Positions 16,458-25,176 of a DNA stretch of 64,000 nucleotides are shown piece after piece. The translations under genes and the position numbers were made by a program. The stretch's first letter is position 1; every line of letters starts with the position of its first letter. This DNA is from a virus. The stretch covers positions 62,001 to 126,000 of the IMG/VR virus record IMGVR_UViG_3300027996_002186; one strand, 5' to 3'. The notes beneath the pieces are model-generated. The model was not told the origin of the DNA. It made no database searches and was given only the letters and a program-made list of their open reading frames with translations.

Positions 16458-17360
16458 TTAATAGATAATTGGTCCATCAAACCCCAAACGAACATTTTGA
16501 CCATCAAACACAATTGTTTCCGTTATCTCAGAAGGCTTAAATGTATTTTTGTGATAAACTTTCATTGGTCTTCTAAAGTCTTCTTCTGGTGGAGTATAGA
16601 CATAATTAAAACACTCACATCCACCACCCGTTCTTTTCCAAGACTTGGTTAAAAAAAAGTTATCACCTATTAATTCCTTTATGTGAAAATAAATATAATT
16701 CTCTTTTGAGTATTCATTGATAGGCATTAAAGATACTAAACCAATATCATTTATCTCAACAGAGTTTGCCCATTCTAAATATTTAAATACTTCTTCTGGT
16801 GTATCTATATAATTCTTTATTAAGTTACATCTGAATTGTACTTGGTGTGGATGTGTTTGTAAATGGCTTATAGCCTTTATCTCTTCTGATGTAGGAGTTT
16901 TGCATTTGAATATCTCATCATTAATCTTATCATCATAGTGGTGACGACTAAGTTGTATATAATCATATCTTTTAGCAATAGGGTCGTTAAATAACTTCTC
17001 CCATCTAAATCCGTCTGTATTCAGTGATAATTCACAATCAGGTGCATATTCCACACCAACATTGGACATTTCCAGAAAATTATCCCAATATAAAGTTGGT
17101 TCTCCACCAGAAATGGCTATTTTTCTAATCTTAATTCTATCTGATATATGTTGTAAGACTTCTTTATATTTTTTACCGTTCCATTTGGATGCGTCTGAGT
17201 GATATGTACAGAATGAGCACTTAGCGTTACAGAATTTAGTTCTAACATAAAGATTTATATAAGGTTCTTCAATGGCGTTTCCCTCCTCCTCTCCAAATAA
17301 GGCACAATTATGAGTTATTAGCTTAATTTCTTTCCCGAATAATTCGATTGATTCTAACAT
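16458..17360 (-). CDS. Radical SAM protein
   Basis: 300 residues. The iron-sulphur motif C-x3-C-x2-C is at Cys44, Cys48 and Cys51 (KFCNAKCSFCTYH), and the SAM-binding ISGGEPTLY follows near residue 85. These define a radical SAM enzyme that makes a 5'-deoxyadenosyl radical. The 50 residues before the cluster and a later Cys-containing segment (GGGCECFNY near 250) may bind substrate or an extra cluster. The specific reaction is not recognisable: the spacing does not single out QueE, and no other queuosine genes are nearby. It is the last gene of the minus-strand series with NadR, PnuC and the TonB-dependent receptor, which may hint at a link to nucleotide or cofactor metabolism. Confidence 0.8.
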   Translation of the reverse strand: MLESIELFGKEIKLITHNCALFGEEEGNAIEEPYINLYVRTKFCNAKCSFCTYHSDASKWNGKKYKEVLQHISDRIKIRKIAISGGEPTLYWDNFLEMSNVGVEYAPDCELSLNTDGFRWEKLFNDPIAKRYDYIQLSRHHYDDKINDEIFKCKTPTSEEIKAISHLQTHPHQVQFRCNLIKNYIDTPEEVFKYLEWANSVEINDIGLVSLMPINEYSKENYIYFHIKELIGDNFFLTKSWKRTGGGCECFNYVYTPPEEDFRRPMKVYHKNTFKPSEITETIVFDGQNVRLGFDGPIIY

Positions 17361-17370
17361 TATTTATTTA

Positions 17371-17631
17371 TTAACAAGATGATCTTGAATATGATGAATC
17401 ATCGTTTCGAAATCTCGAAATTGATGATTTTGGTGTTGGTGTTACTTTTTTATTAATTCGTGGCTCGATATCATTTTCGATACAAAACTTTATATAAACA
17501 GATCTTTTCAAATCGCCTGTGTTTATTAAATCTTCACAAGCATCATTAAATTTTGATTCAAGGTTAGTACCTTCATATCTACCTTTGTAGAATTGTAAAA
17601 GTTTTGCTAAAAGTTCTAATTGTTGGTCCAT
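17371..17631 (-). CDS. Hypothetical protein (86 aa)
   Basis: Not recognised. The first 60 residues look helical (QQLELLAKLLQFYKGRYEG); the C-terminus is Ser/Arg-rich and ends in Cys. It lies 10 nt upstream of the radical SAM gene and has its own TTTAATATATAA element on the minus strand at about 17657-17668. Confidence 0.5.
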   Translation of the reverse strand: MDQQLELLAKLLQFYKGRYEGTNLESKFNDACEDLINTGDLKRSVYIKFCIENDIEPRINKKVTPTPKSSISRFRNDDSSYSRSSC

Positions 17632-17649
17632 TGTGAATTCTTATTTTAG

Positions 17650-18669
17650 TTATATATTAAATTGTGAATTTACAATTTCAATAGATTTGCTTAATCTATC
17701 TCTCCAATTACCACCCACTTCTATATAATTACAATTGTACTTTTCCAATTCTGATTTAATAACATTATAATGTTCCATCCTTTCTTCTAAAAACTGTCGT
17801 GTTCCGTCTTGAACACCATCACAATCAGGTTTCAATAGTAAGTATAAATCATAATTACTATTTTTATATACTTTATCTAGTAATATGTTTTCAATACTTT
17901 TATAACCATTTGGAAAATACATTTTTGAGAAGAGGTATGTTGTTATATCCTCTGTATCACAGAATAATAATTTATTGGATGTCTTTATTTTTTGATTTTC
18001 CAATTCTTGTCGACCAACAGATATTGGGATAAAGTCTTCTATTCCTATTTTATTACCATTTCTTTCAAATACAGTTCTGCCATATTCCTCAACAAAATTT
18101 GTGTTATAGTATTTAGCTAAATTTTCACTCATTGTTGATTTCCCAACAGATTCCGGCCCCATAATAACAATTCTCTTAACGAAGTAGGGTTTTATTTCAT
18201 CCGGTATAAATTCCCAACTATCAAAGGGGTTAGTTCTTACTTTAGTTCCTGATATAGGAAATTTCTTTCTTTCTTTATCAACTAGATAGTGTTTTATACC
18301 CAAATATTTAGCAAAATCATCACCGTAATTCTCAGAAGTGAATACACAATCTAATTTACCAACAAATTTATAAACAAATGGAACCCAATAAGAATAAAAT
18401 TCATCAAGTGATTTACATTCGTGTTCATATTGTGGCATCTCACTATCATCAACAGAGTGTATTATGACATTTGGGTTACTTTCATATATTTCTCGTAAAG
18501 ATTTTACTCTTAATTTACCAGGGATTGTTTGTGTAGGATTATGACAAGCTAAAACATGAACAACTTCCGAATTTTCCAAAGCGGTGTCTATTAAATAAAG
18601 GTGCCCGGTGTGTAATCCGTAGAATTTACCCAATACTAAACTACTTTTGTACTTTTTATCCATTTCCAT
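17650..18669 (-). CDS. nadR: NadR-like NMN adenylyltransferase / ribosylnicotinamide kinase
   Basis: 339 residues in two domains. The first is a nucleotidyltransferase: GKFYGLHTGH at residues 14-23 and ISGTKVR at 139-145, the (H/T)xGH and ISxTxxR signatures of NMN adenylyltransferases. The second is a P-loop kinase with Walker A GPESVGKST at 171-179, matching the nicotinamide riboside kinase domain of NadR. Together they would turn nicotinamide riboside into NMN and then NAD. The N-terminal helix-turn-helix repressor domain of E. coli NadR is absent, so this form is purely enzymatic. Its start overlaps the end of pnuC by 34 nt, a tight coupling of transport and phosphorylation. Confidence 0.92.
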   Translation of the reverse strand: MEMDKKYKSSLVLGKFYGLHTGHLYLIDTALENSEVVHVLACHNPTQTIPGKLRVKSLREIYESNPNVIIHSVDDSEMPQYEHECKSLDEFYSYWVPFVYKFVGKLDCVFTSENYGDDFAKYLGIKHYLVDKERKKFPISGTKVRTNPFDSWEFIPDEIKPYFVKRIVIMGPESVGKSTMSENLAKYYNTNFVEEYGRTVFERNGNKIGIEDFIPISVGRQELENQKIKTSNKLLFCDTEDITTYLFSKMYFPNGYKSIENILLDKVYKNSNYDLYLLLKPDCDGVQDGTRQFLEERMEHYNVIKSELEKYNCNYIEVGGNWRDRLSKSIEIVNSQFNI

Positions 18670-19184
18670 AATCCAATTGATGCTAATATTAAGAATAAAC
18701 CATATACATATGATGATACGTCTAAGCCATTTGATGAGAATAATACTATTAATAGAATGTCATTTATAATCCAAAGAATCCAAGCTTCTATTTTCTTCTT
18801 CACTAATAGGAATGTAGCCATAACACCCAATGTCATTACAGCAGAGTCTAGAAATGGCATATTACCACCATATTCACTTGTTATACAAAACGTGGTCATG
18901 TATAGAATAATGGTGCTGGTTGTTAGATATCCTAATTGCTTTTTATTTAACCAACTAATAGCCAATTCTTCTTTTGGTTTGCTCCAGTTTATCCAACCTA
19001 GTATAGATTGGACTAGAAATACACCTTGTAAAACTAAATCACCAAGTAAGTTATGGTTGTAAAAGATAACAGAGTAAAAGATAACTCCTACGATACCAAA
19101 TGGCCAACATAATATGTTATCTTTTACTGTTAGAATAACAGCTAGTAACGTGAATAAAACAGCTACTGCCTCAATAATATCCAT
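18636..19184 (-). CDS. pnuC: PnuC nicotinamide riboside transporter
   Basis: 182 residues, almost entirely hydrophobic, with six to seven predicted transmembrane helices. Family landmarks are NILCWPFGIVGV near residue 23, SILGWINWSKPKEEL near 60, and EAWILWIINDILLIV near 132. PnuC proteins move nicotinamide riboside across the inner membrane by facilitated diffusion; trapping depends on phosphorylation by NadR, whose gene overlaps this one. Its ATG shares a base with the end of the TonB-dependent receptor gene, so the three genes are almost certainly co-translated from one mRNA. Other pnuC-fold transporters carry thiamine, but the NadR partner points to nicotinamide riboside. Confidence 0.92.
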   Translation of the reverse strand: MDIIEAVAVLFTLLAVILTVKDNILCWPFGIVGVIFYSVIFYNHNLLGDLVLQGVFLVQSILGWINWSKPKEELAISWLNKKQLGYLTTSTIILYMTTFCITSEYGGNMPFLDSAVMTLGVMATFLLVKKKIEAWILWIINDILLIVLFSSNGLDVSSYVYGLFLILASIGLWKWIKSTKVV

Positions 19185-21166
19185 TAAATCTTAAATTTAA
19201 TTGTAGCGAAGAAGTTGAATGGTGGATTAACAAAGAAGTGTCTATCTGTACCAACTGCGTATCCATTAGTGTAATAACTTTCATTAGTTATGTTATTTAC
19301 TCTAATACTTAAACTGTGTTGTTTATAGAATTTATAATCAACTTGAGCATTTAATACCACAAAATCTGGTGTTGTGAGTGTGTTCTCCATATCAATATAA
19401 GACTCTGAGTGGTACTTCACATCAAATCCAACTCTTATTCTATCTTTTGAATCTTTAATCACCACACCTTGGTTAATTATCAAATTAGGTGTGTATAATG
19501 GACTAAATTCTTTCCCATCATCATTAATTCTGTTATAAGAGTATGATGATGTATTAACTAATAATAAGTTAATTTTCTTTTTACTAAATAAACTTAAAGT
19601 CATATCTAATTCAATACCACTTCTAAAAGAGTTTTCAACATTAGTCATTAACGGTAAACCATTTGAACCAATTGCTCCTAATAATGTTATTTCATTTTTG
19701 AAATCCATATAGTATAGATTACCTTGTAACTTAAAGTTATCTAATGTTATATTAGTACCTAATTCATAATCAACAACCGATTCTGGTTTAACATCTATGT
19801 AACTAATAGGATCATCTTCTCCCATAAAAATATCATTTCTTGTTGGTTCTCTTTGTGATTGACCAACAGAAGCATAGAAGTTATAGTGTTTACATTTCGT
19901 GAACATTATACCACCTTTTGGGTTGAAGAATGTCCATTCAAATGGTGCCATATCCATAGTACCTTGATACTTGAAATCAACGTATCTAACTTGAGCATCT
20001 CCGAAAAGAGTAAACTTCTTTATATCATATCCGAATTTAACAAATGATGATACTTCGTTTTTAAGTCCTTTATTAGAATATAGTTCATCTGTGTTTGCTA
20101 ATACAGTCATAGCATGTCGTCTATCATACATATTACCACTAACACCAATATTCAATCTATATTTATTACCAGTTAAGTTATAGTTAGAGGTTAATCCATA
20201 GAAGTTAGAACCTAAATTGAAGTTAAGAACATCATCCCCTCCACCAAGTGGTAGTAAATCTAATCCCCAATCTCCATCTAATCTATTATAGAAAGCGGTA
20301 GTCGTTAAATTTGACTTGTTAAAAAAGTGTTTGTGTTTTAAGATAACCATACTTTGTGTAAAGTCGTCATTTTCTCTAGTAGTATTATAGTTAGTTCTTG
20401 GTTCTGATTTTATATCATCTTCTGAAACTGCGAACCAAGCCATTTCATTAGTTGTGTGTCCATTGAATGCTGTTATTTTAACAAAATCCTTTTCTCCATA
20501 ATAACCACCACTTAAAAAGAATGATTGTCCTTCACCACCTGAGTTATATTTGTATCCATCACTCGCGTAATTTGAATATCTAGTATAAAAGGCTGTTTTA
20601 TTTTTTAGTAATCCTGTTGAGTTTTCAATACTAACTCTATAAGTATTAAATGATCCATATCCAATTTGTCCTTCTGTTCCTTTCTTTAATCCCGTTGGTG
20701 ATTCAAAATTAATAGAACCAGCATATGAGGAAACACCGTTTGTTGATGTACCAACACCACGTTGTATCTGCATTGACCTAATTGAGTTTGTAAAATCTGG
20801 GTAATTTGAGAAATATACACCTTGGTCCTCTGGTTCATTAAGAGGAACCCCATCGAGTGTCATATTAATTCTAGTTTGGTCAATACCTCTCAATCTAAAG
20901 TAAGTATATCCCATATTGTGACCGCCATCTGTTGATGATGTTACACTTGGTGTTGTGTTTAATAACAACGGTAATTCTTGTGTATGATACATAACATCTA
21001 TATCATCTTTACTGATTGTTTTCTGAGTGACTGGTGTTTTAGATCCAGCTCTAATTCCTTGTATAGTAACTTCTTCAATTTGCACCATTGATGTGTCAAC
21101 CTTTAGAGTATCCTGTGAATACGATGTTGATGTTGCTAATAAAAATAAAAATAGTAATTTCTTCAT
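19184..21166 (-). CDS. TonB-dependent outer-membrane receptor
   Basis: 660 residues. A signal peptide (MKKLLFLFLLATSTSYSQ) is followed by a TonB-box-like EEVTIQG near residue 32, a plug domain (about 40-150: ELPLLLNTTPSVTSSTDGG, YFRLRGIDQTRINMTLDGV, SIRSMQIQRGVG) and a long barrel rich in alternating aromatic strands (YGSFNTYRVS, YASVGQSQREPTRNDI near 435). The end (NNITNESYYTNGYAVG, FFATIKFKI) is typical of the last strands. Such receptors import vitamins, siderophores or glycans across the outer membrane using TonB energy. It is followed directly by pnuC and nadR, so nicotinamide riboside or a precursor is the likely ligand. There is no SusC-type N-terminal extension. No frameshift or truncation is seen. 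Confidence 0.93.
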   Translation of the reverse strand: MKKLLFLFLLATSTSYSQDTLKVDTSMVQIEEVTIQGIRAGSKTPVTQKTISKDDIDVMYHTQELPLLLNTTPSVTSSTDGGHNMGYTYFRLRGIDQTRINMTLDGVPLNEPEDQGVYFSNYPDFTNSIRSMQIQRGVGTSTNGVSSYAGSINFESPTGLKKGTEGQIGYGSFNTYRVSIENSTGLLKNKTAFYTRYSNYASDGYKYNSGGEGQSFFLSGGYYGEKDFVKITAFNGHTTNEMAWFAVSEDDIKSEPRTNYNTTRENDDFTQSMVILKHKHFFNKSNLTTTAFYNRLDGDWGLDLLPLGGGDDVLNFNLGSNFYGLTSNYNLTGNKYRLNIGVSGNMYDRRHAMTVLANTDELYSNKGLKNEVSSFVKFGYDIKKFTLFGDAQVRYVDFKYQGTMDMAPFEWTFFNPKGGIMFTKCKHYNFYASVGQSQREPTRNDIFMGEDDPISYIDVKPESVVDYELGTNITLDNFKLQGNLYYMDFKNEITLLGAIGSNGLPLMTNVENSFRSGIELDMTLSLFSKKKINLLLVNTSSYSYNRINDDGKEFSPLYTPNLIINQGVVIKDSKDRIRVGFDVKYHSESYIDMENTLTTPDFVVLNAQVDYKFYKQHSLSIRVNNITNESYYTNGYAVGTDRHFFVNPPFNFFATIKFKI

Positions 21167-21182
21167 ATTTTTTGTTATTGAT

Positions 21183-21542
21183 TTATATTGATTGATTTAT
21201 TATTGATTCTCTGTTTTCTGATTTAAGATATTCGAAAAAGTCTTTTAGTAAAATATTTTCTGTTCCATCATACTCATATTCACTACCACTTCCTATATTC
21301 CCATAATTTATATTTGAGTTTTTAAACTCATTAAATTTTTCTTCTAATTTCTTACTCATTTCAGTGGATGTATGGATATCAATTGTATTGTCTCTTTCAT
21401 CTAAGTAAAAAGTGAACAATTTGTTATCTAATCCAGTTCTTTTGTGGTGTACCGAGACGAATCTTTTACCAAGTACCTCAATATGGTCTGAGTTATCACA
21501 TTTAAGTTCAATTCCGTAAAATGGTAAGTATAAATTTATCAT
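21183..21542 (-). CDS. Hypothetical protein (119 aa)
   Basis: Not recognised. A soluble alpha/beta-looking protein (LGKRFVSVHHKRTGLDNKLF, DERDNTIDIHTS). It lies between the sliding clamp gene (20 nt away) and the TonB-dependent receptor (16 nt), all on the same strand, so it is probably part of one transcript. Confidence 0.55.
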   Translation of the reverse strand: MINLYLPFYGIELKCDNSDHIEVLGKRFVSVHHKRTGLDNKLFTFYLDERDNTIDIHTSTEMSKKLEEKFNEFKNSNINYGNIGSGSEYEYDGTENILLKDFFEYLKSENRESIINQSI

Positions 21543-21562
21543 ATTAGATTAAAATTATTTGA

Positions 21563-22351
21563 TTAAATATCATCCTCTTCAAAATCTTGTTCGAAGCTAA
21601 GCATCAAATTAGATTCTTCATCTTTAACTAACATAAAGGTTTCGAATATACTGAATGTGATTTTTTCTCTCTCAGCGTTTATGCAATTTAAAAACCTTTT
21701 ATTAAAAATAAGGTTAGAACTTCTATCATCTTCTAAGTTATCGACTTCTAAATCCCAAGCTGATTTTTCAGAGAAGTTAACAATACCTTTATCGATACCA
21801 ATATTTATAATTCTCTCTGAGTTAATACTTGAAAGTTTTTTAATATCAGTGAAATCATCTTTCGTAAGAGCGAATGACCATTTACTATTTTTTAGATTTA
21901 AGTTCTTAGCTAACATTTCTTTATTGATTTCTCTAGTTTCATTATTGTGTTCTCCACCAACCCAATTAATCTTAAATCGACCACAAGATACTTGGAAATA
22001 TCTTACTTGATAAATGTCTCTATCATCGGCTGATGGTTTATAATTAAATTCTATTGTTACTTTATCCGGATCCTTGATCATACCAAGGTTCTTAACAAAT
22101 TTCTTGATATTAGGTATGACTAAATCTAATTGATAATCTAGGTCATCGTTTTTTATGAGAAATTCATCTGTTGGTATTAAATAGTTTTTGAAGGCGAGTA
22201 ATATATTCTTACCTAAGATAGAATACATTAATACATCATCATTATCTATTTTCAACCTAACACTATCATCAATAGTTGATAAATCACTTAATTTAGAAAC
22301 AAATGTATTAAATGTGTCTCCGTTTATTTTAAATTTTACTTTATTCGCCAT
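21563..22351 (-). CDS. gp45: Sliding clamp (gp45-like)
   Basis: 262 residues with the character of a T4-type processivity clamp: a beta-rich acidic protein with repeated segments such as DDVLMYSILGKNILLAFKNY in the first half and KRFLNCINAEREKITFSIF in the second, ending in an acidic tail. T4 gp45 is 228 residues and forms a trimeric ring that tethers the polymerase and, in late transcription, contacts the sigma-like gp55-RNA polymerase complex. A gp44-like loader is encoded at 60.6 kb. It heads the minus-strand series that continues through the TonB-dependent receptor, PnuC and NadR. The call relies on overall pattern rather than a diagnostic motif. Confidence 0.6.
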   Translation of the reverse strand: MANKVKFKINGDTFNTFVSKLSDLSTIDDSVRLKIDNDDVLMYSILGKNILLAFKNYLIPTDEFLIKNDDLDYQLDLVIPNIKKFVKNLGMIKDPDKVTIEFNYKPSADDRDIYQVRYFQVSCGRFKINWVGGEHNNETREINKEMLAKNLNLKNSKWSFALTKDDFTDIKKLSSINSERIINIGIDKGIVNFSEKSAWDLEVDNLEDDRSSNLIFNKRFLNCINAEREKITFSIFETFMLVKDEESNLMLSFEQDFEEDDI

Positions 22352-22406
22352 TTCGTAGAAATATTATTACTAAGTATATCATGTAAATCTTTTTTTGTTT
22401 AGTTAT

Positions 22407-22418
22407 TTTAATATATAT
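22407..22418 (+). promoter_or_regulatory. Promoter motif with 3-nt spacing to the start codon
   Basis: TTTAATATATAT ends 3 nt before the ATG at 22422; this identifies that ATG rather than the upstream TTG as the start. Confidence 0.5.
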
Positions 22419-22421
22419 GTT

Positions 22422-22748
22422 ATGGTAAAAAAATGGAATCAATTTATTAGAGAATTCATAGAGAACTCGGATAATGTTATCGATATTAAAATGCAAGAGA
22501 TAAGAACACTTATAAATGGTGTTTCTGATGGCCAGAACATAGTATATGAATGGGAGAATAAAAATGATCATCAATTAATAGTTAATTTCACTAAAGATGA
22601 TTTATCTATTAGATATGAATTTGACATCGATAATTTGATAGTTAAAAAAATAGTTGGTGATACTGTTGATTTCACCAATCAGGCAAAATCCATAAGTGGT
22701 GGGTTAATTAATATTGAAAAGGATATACATATGGTTTTAAGTATTTAA
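22422..22748 (+). CDS. Hypothetical protein with capsid-targeting-like N-terminus
   Basis: 108 residues starting MVKKWNQFIREFIENS, a copy of the shared motif. The remainder is a small alpha/beta domain (NIVYEWENKNDHQLIVNF, LSIRYEFDIDNLIV) without a recognised family. The start is set by the promoter motif 3 nt upstream. It ends 12 nt inside the convergent gene at 22737. Confidence 0.5.
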   Translation: MVKKWNQFIREFIENSDNVIDIKMQEIRTLINGVSDGQNIVYEWENKNDHQLIVNFTKDDLSIRYEFDIDNLIVKKIVGDTVDFTNQAKSISGGLINIEKDIHMVLSI

Positions 22749-23129
22749 GATAGGTTTAACGTGTTCGTTAATTATTCTTTCAACTTCCTTTAACTTCTTT
22801 CTCGTAGTTTTAACATCTAATTGAATTCTCCAATTTCTAACAAGTACATCATCATCATCTGGAATTTCTTCGATTATTATATCGAAGTCTTCATCTTCCT
22901 TTAAAATTTCAAAGAAATTCTCATCACTTTCAAAAGAAGTCTTAAATTCTTTCATTGTCTTTTCATCAATCTGTTGATAAGCACCATAAGGATCTAGAAC
23001 CTCATATGTACCATTTTCGTTTGGTTCAAATATATGACCTTTTTCATAAATGACCTTTTCCTTTGAAAGGCCCATAAAATCAGTCTTTATACACCAATCT
23101 TCTTTTGATATAAATCTAGGATACTTCAT
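22737..23129 (-). CDS. Hypothetical protein (130 aa)
   Basis: Not recognised. Begins MKYPRFISKEDWCIKTDFM; the middle is rich in Glu/Asp (IIIEEIPDDDDVL) and the C-terminus is a charged helix (TTRKKLKEVERIINEHVKP). Lies 24 nt downstream of the UvsY-like gene on the same strand. Confidence 0.5.
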   Translation of the reverse strand: MKYPRFISKEDWCIKTDFMGLSKEKVIYEKGHIFEPNENGTYEVLDPYGAYQQIDEKTMKEFKTSFESDENFFEILKEDEDFDIIIEEIPDDDDVLVRNWRIQLDVKTTRKKLKEVERIINEHVKPILNT

Positions 23130-23153
23130 TTTTAATTTGTTTTTTATAAAATA

Positions 23154-23651
23154 TTAACTACGACCTAAATAGTTCATTAATTCAATCATATTCTTTATTG
23201 AATATGAAAAGCTTTCAAGATTTCTTACGGTGTCTCTTAAAAATTCTATATATGATTCTATTAATTCCATACATCTATCATTCTCGGCTAGGTGACCGTC
23301 TATTAAAATACCCTTTTCTCCTAAATTGGTTTTCATACCAAAACCCGTTGCATAAAAAACAAATTTATCTTGTCTAAGTTTCTTTATCTTAGTCGTTTCT
23401 CTACTACGTTTATTTAAAAAGAAGTTAATTTGTTCGTTAATTTGTTGTCTGTGTGTGAGAGCGTTAGCTTGAGCATCAAGTAATGGTTTAGCATTTGAGG
23501 GAATACTTAAATCCAAAGAAAGTACTTGAAATAATGGTTCCACATTTTTATTCCAATCTGTTCTTTTGTCATTAAAGAAGTCTTCTAATTTATCATTAGT
23601 CTCCTTTGCTTTTTTGATTCTCTCTAATTCTTCTTGGTTATATGGGTTCAT
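23154..23651 (-). CDS. UvsY-like recombination mediator (tentative)
   Basis: 165 residues, mostly helical and charged. The order of features resembles T4 UvsY (137 residues): a basic helix (INFFLNKRSRETTKIKKLRQ), a short FYATGFGMKTNLG turn like the LDYYSGRG segment, an acidic-to-hydrophobic stretch (ILIDGHLAENDRCMELIESY), then a final helix ending FSYSIKNMIELMNYLG like AIKHIQDMRAFEAG. UvsY loads UvsX onto single-stranded DNA coated by gp32. The presence of uvsW and gp47 supports it, but the similarity is of pattern only, so another small helical replication accessory is possible. Confidence 0.42.
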   Translation of the reverse strand: MNPYNQEELERIKKAKETNDKLEDFFNDKRTDWNKNVEPLFQVLSLDLSIPSNAKPLLDAQANALTHRQQINEQINFFLNKRSRETTKIKKLRQDKFVFYATGFGMKTNLGEKGILIDGHLAENDRCMELIESYIEFLRDTVRNLESFSYSIKNMIELMNYLGRS

Positions 23652-23728
23652 ACTTAAATATTTTTTTCATTTGTTAATCATACCTTTTATGTCTTTATCT
23701 ATGTTTTGATTTAAATATTTTTCAAAAT

Positions 23729-24007
23729 TTATTTATTTATTTCATCCATAATCTTTGAGATTTTGAAATCTCTTATGATTTTAATTGTTGAATTATCGAT
23801 ACCCTCATATATATCATTTGATGAGTGACCATTATTATTGATAATATTTAATACTGATATTAATGATTCTCCCATCTCATCTAGATGTTGATTGATAATA
23901 TTCTTCTTATTAATATTATTATTTTTTATATAATCAGAAATTATAATTATATGTGATGTTAGGTAATCAAGGTATTCATTAATTTCTAACTCTGTTGGTT
24001 CTTGCAT
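23729..24007 (-). CDS. Hypothetical protein (92 aa)
   Basis: Not recognised. A small helical, Asn/Ile-rich protein (IKNNNINKKNIINQHLDEM). Divergent from the peptidase gene at 24074. Confidence 0.45.
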   Translation of the reverse strand: MQEPTELEINEYLDYLTSHIIIISDYIKNNNINKKNIINQHLDEMGESLISVLNIINNNGHSSNDIYEGIDNSTIKIIRDFKISKIMDEINK

Positions 24008-24073
24008 ATGTATCGAATTTTATCTAAAAATGGGTATTTTGTTTATTATATATACTAAAAATAAAAGTATCTT

Positions 24074-24805
24074 ATGAGTATAACAATAGGAAACCTTAAA
24101 AGGGTTATGAAAAACAAAGGATATAAATGGTATACAGATAGACCTAATATGATAGGAGTGAGAACCACATTAGATATACCAGATTCGTTTAATGATTTCT
24201 TCTGTATGGTTTATTCTATCCCAGAAATGCCTTCTACTTTATCATTAAAACAAAAACAATCTTTTTTAAATAATTGGGGATTTATAGGAGCCAATGGTAG
24301 AAAATTATCGGAGGATGGTGTTAGTGGTAAAAATACTGATTATGCTATTTCTCAATATGAATCTAAGAAGGGAAAAGAAGATTTAAAAATATTTCCGAAT
24401 ACAACTAACCCTGGGGTTTATTGGTTAAACCACCCTATGAATAAAATGGGATCAGCTGTTCTTAAACCTGGTCAATGGGAAGATTGTTGGTCTCGTGGAC
24501 AACACATAAAGCCTAGTCATAGAGCATTAAGACAAACTGGTAAGATAACAGTTTATAGAGATAATGATAAAGATAATAATTATGACTTGAATGAGTCTAA
24601 TACACAAAATGGTTTATTTGGTATAAATATTCATGGTTCTGGTAGAAAGTACCCTTCTAAACAAATTGGTAAATGGTCTGCTGGTTGTCAAGTTTTCTCT
24701 AATTGGGAACATAAAGAGTTTGTGATGGATGTTTGTGATAATTTCAAAGCACACACTGGTAATAAATTTACTTATACATTAATAGATGAAGTTGATTTAG
24801 TTTAA
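24074..24805 (+). CDS. L,D-transpeptidase-like cell-wall peptidase, putative endolysin
   Basis: 243 residues. The C-terminal half carries GINIHGSG near residue 194 and KWSAGCQVFSNW near 211, the His and S-x-G-C elements of an L,D-transpeptidase/carboxypeptidase-type active site with Cys as nucleophile. Upstream, NTTNPGVYWLNHPMNKMGSA and VLKPGQWEDCWSRGQHI belong to the same phage family pattern. Phage proteins of this kind are thought to act on peptidoglycan peptides, so an endolysin role is plausible. There is no signal peptide, so export would need a holin. It has its own TATATATAC element and a strong terminator. The enzymatic reaction is inferred. Confidence 0.55.
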   Translation: MSITIGNLKRVMKNKGYKWYTDRPNMIGVRTTLDIPDSFNDFFCMVYSIPEMPSTLSLKQKQSFLNNWGFIGANGRKLSEDGVSGKNTDYAISQYESKKGKEDLKIFPNTTNPGVYWLNHPMNKMGSAVLKPGQWEDCWSRGQHIKPSHRALRQTGKITVYRDNDKDNNYDLNESNTQNGLFGINIHGSGRKYPSKQIGKWSAGCQVFSNWEHKEFVMDVCDNFKAHTGNKFTYTLIDEVDLV

Positions 24806-24820
24806 AACTAAAATAAAGTA

Positions 24821-24850
24821 AAAACCCACTCAGATTTTGAGTGGTTTTTT
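24821..24850. terminator. Terminator after the peptidase gene
   Basis: CCACTCA/TGAGTGG stem, 5-nt loop, followed by T6 and preceded by an A-tract; the convergent gene ends at 24849. Confidence 0.8.
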
Positions 24851-25172
24851 ATGCTTTTTTATTTATTTTGTCATATAACTTTTTGAAATGATCTCTTATC
24901 ATTCTTTTAGTAACTTCTTCTAAAGATAAAATGTTATTAACTTCGTTAAGAAAATCTTCTAATCCTAAATCATCCATGAATTCTTTGGTGAATTCTTTGT
25001 TTAATTCTCTTAGTATTGTTCTTGAATCTATTTTCTTATCCATGTTCAAAAGTATAGAAGTTCTATATTCTTTTAATCTAAATAATAAATTATCATTTAT
25101 CTGTGATAATGTATTTTCATCCAAATCAGACATTTTTAATTCTTCGTTAAACTTTTTGAAATTATAAATCAT
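24849..25172 (-). CDS. Hypothetical helical protein with capsid-targeting-like N-terminus
   Basis: The ATG at 25170-25172 is preferred to the one 36 nt upstream, which lies inside the preceding gene; it gives MIYNFKKFNEELKMSD, a copy of the shared motif, 107 residues in all. The rest is predicted helical and charged (TILRELNKEFTKEFMDDLG, FKKLYDKINKKA). Starts 4 nt after the stop of the WYL-like gene, so the two are coupled. No family recognised. Confidence 0.5.
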   Translation of the reverse strand: MIYNFKKFNEELKMSDLDENTLSQINDNLLFRLKEYRTSILLNMDKKIDSRTILRELNKEFTKEFMDDLGLEDFLNEVNNILSLEEVTKRMIRDHFKKLYDKINKKA

Positions 25173-25176
25173 ATTA

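Noticed and set aside
16458-17360. QueE (queuosine/7-deazaguanine pathway) for the radical SAM protein
   Set aside because: No QueC, QueD or FolE neighbours and the motif spacing does not single out QueE; left as unspecified radical SAM.
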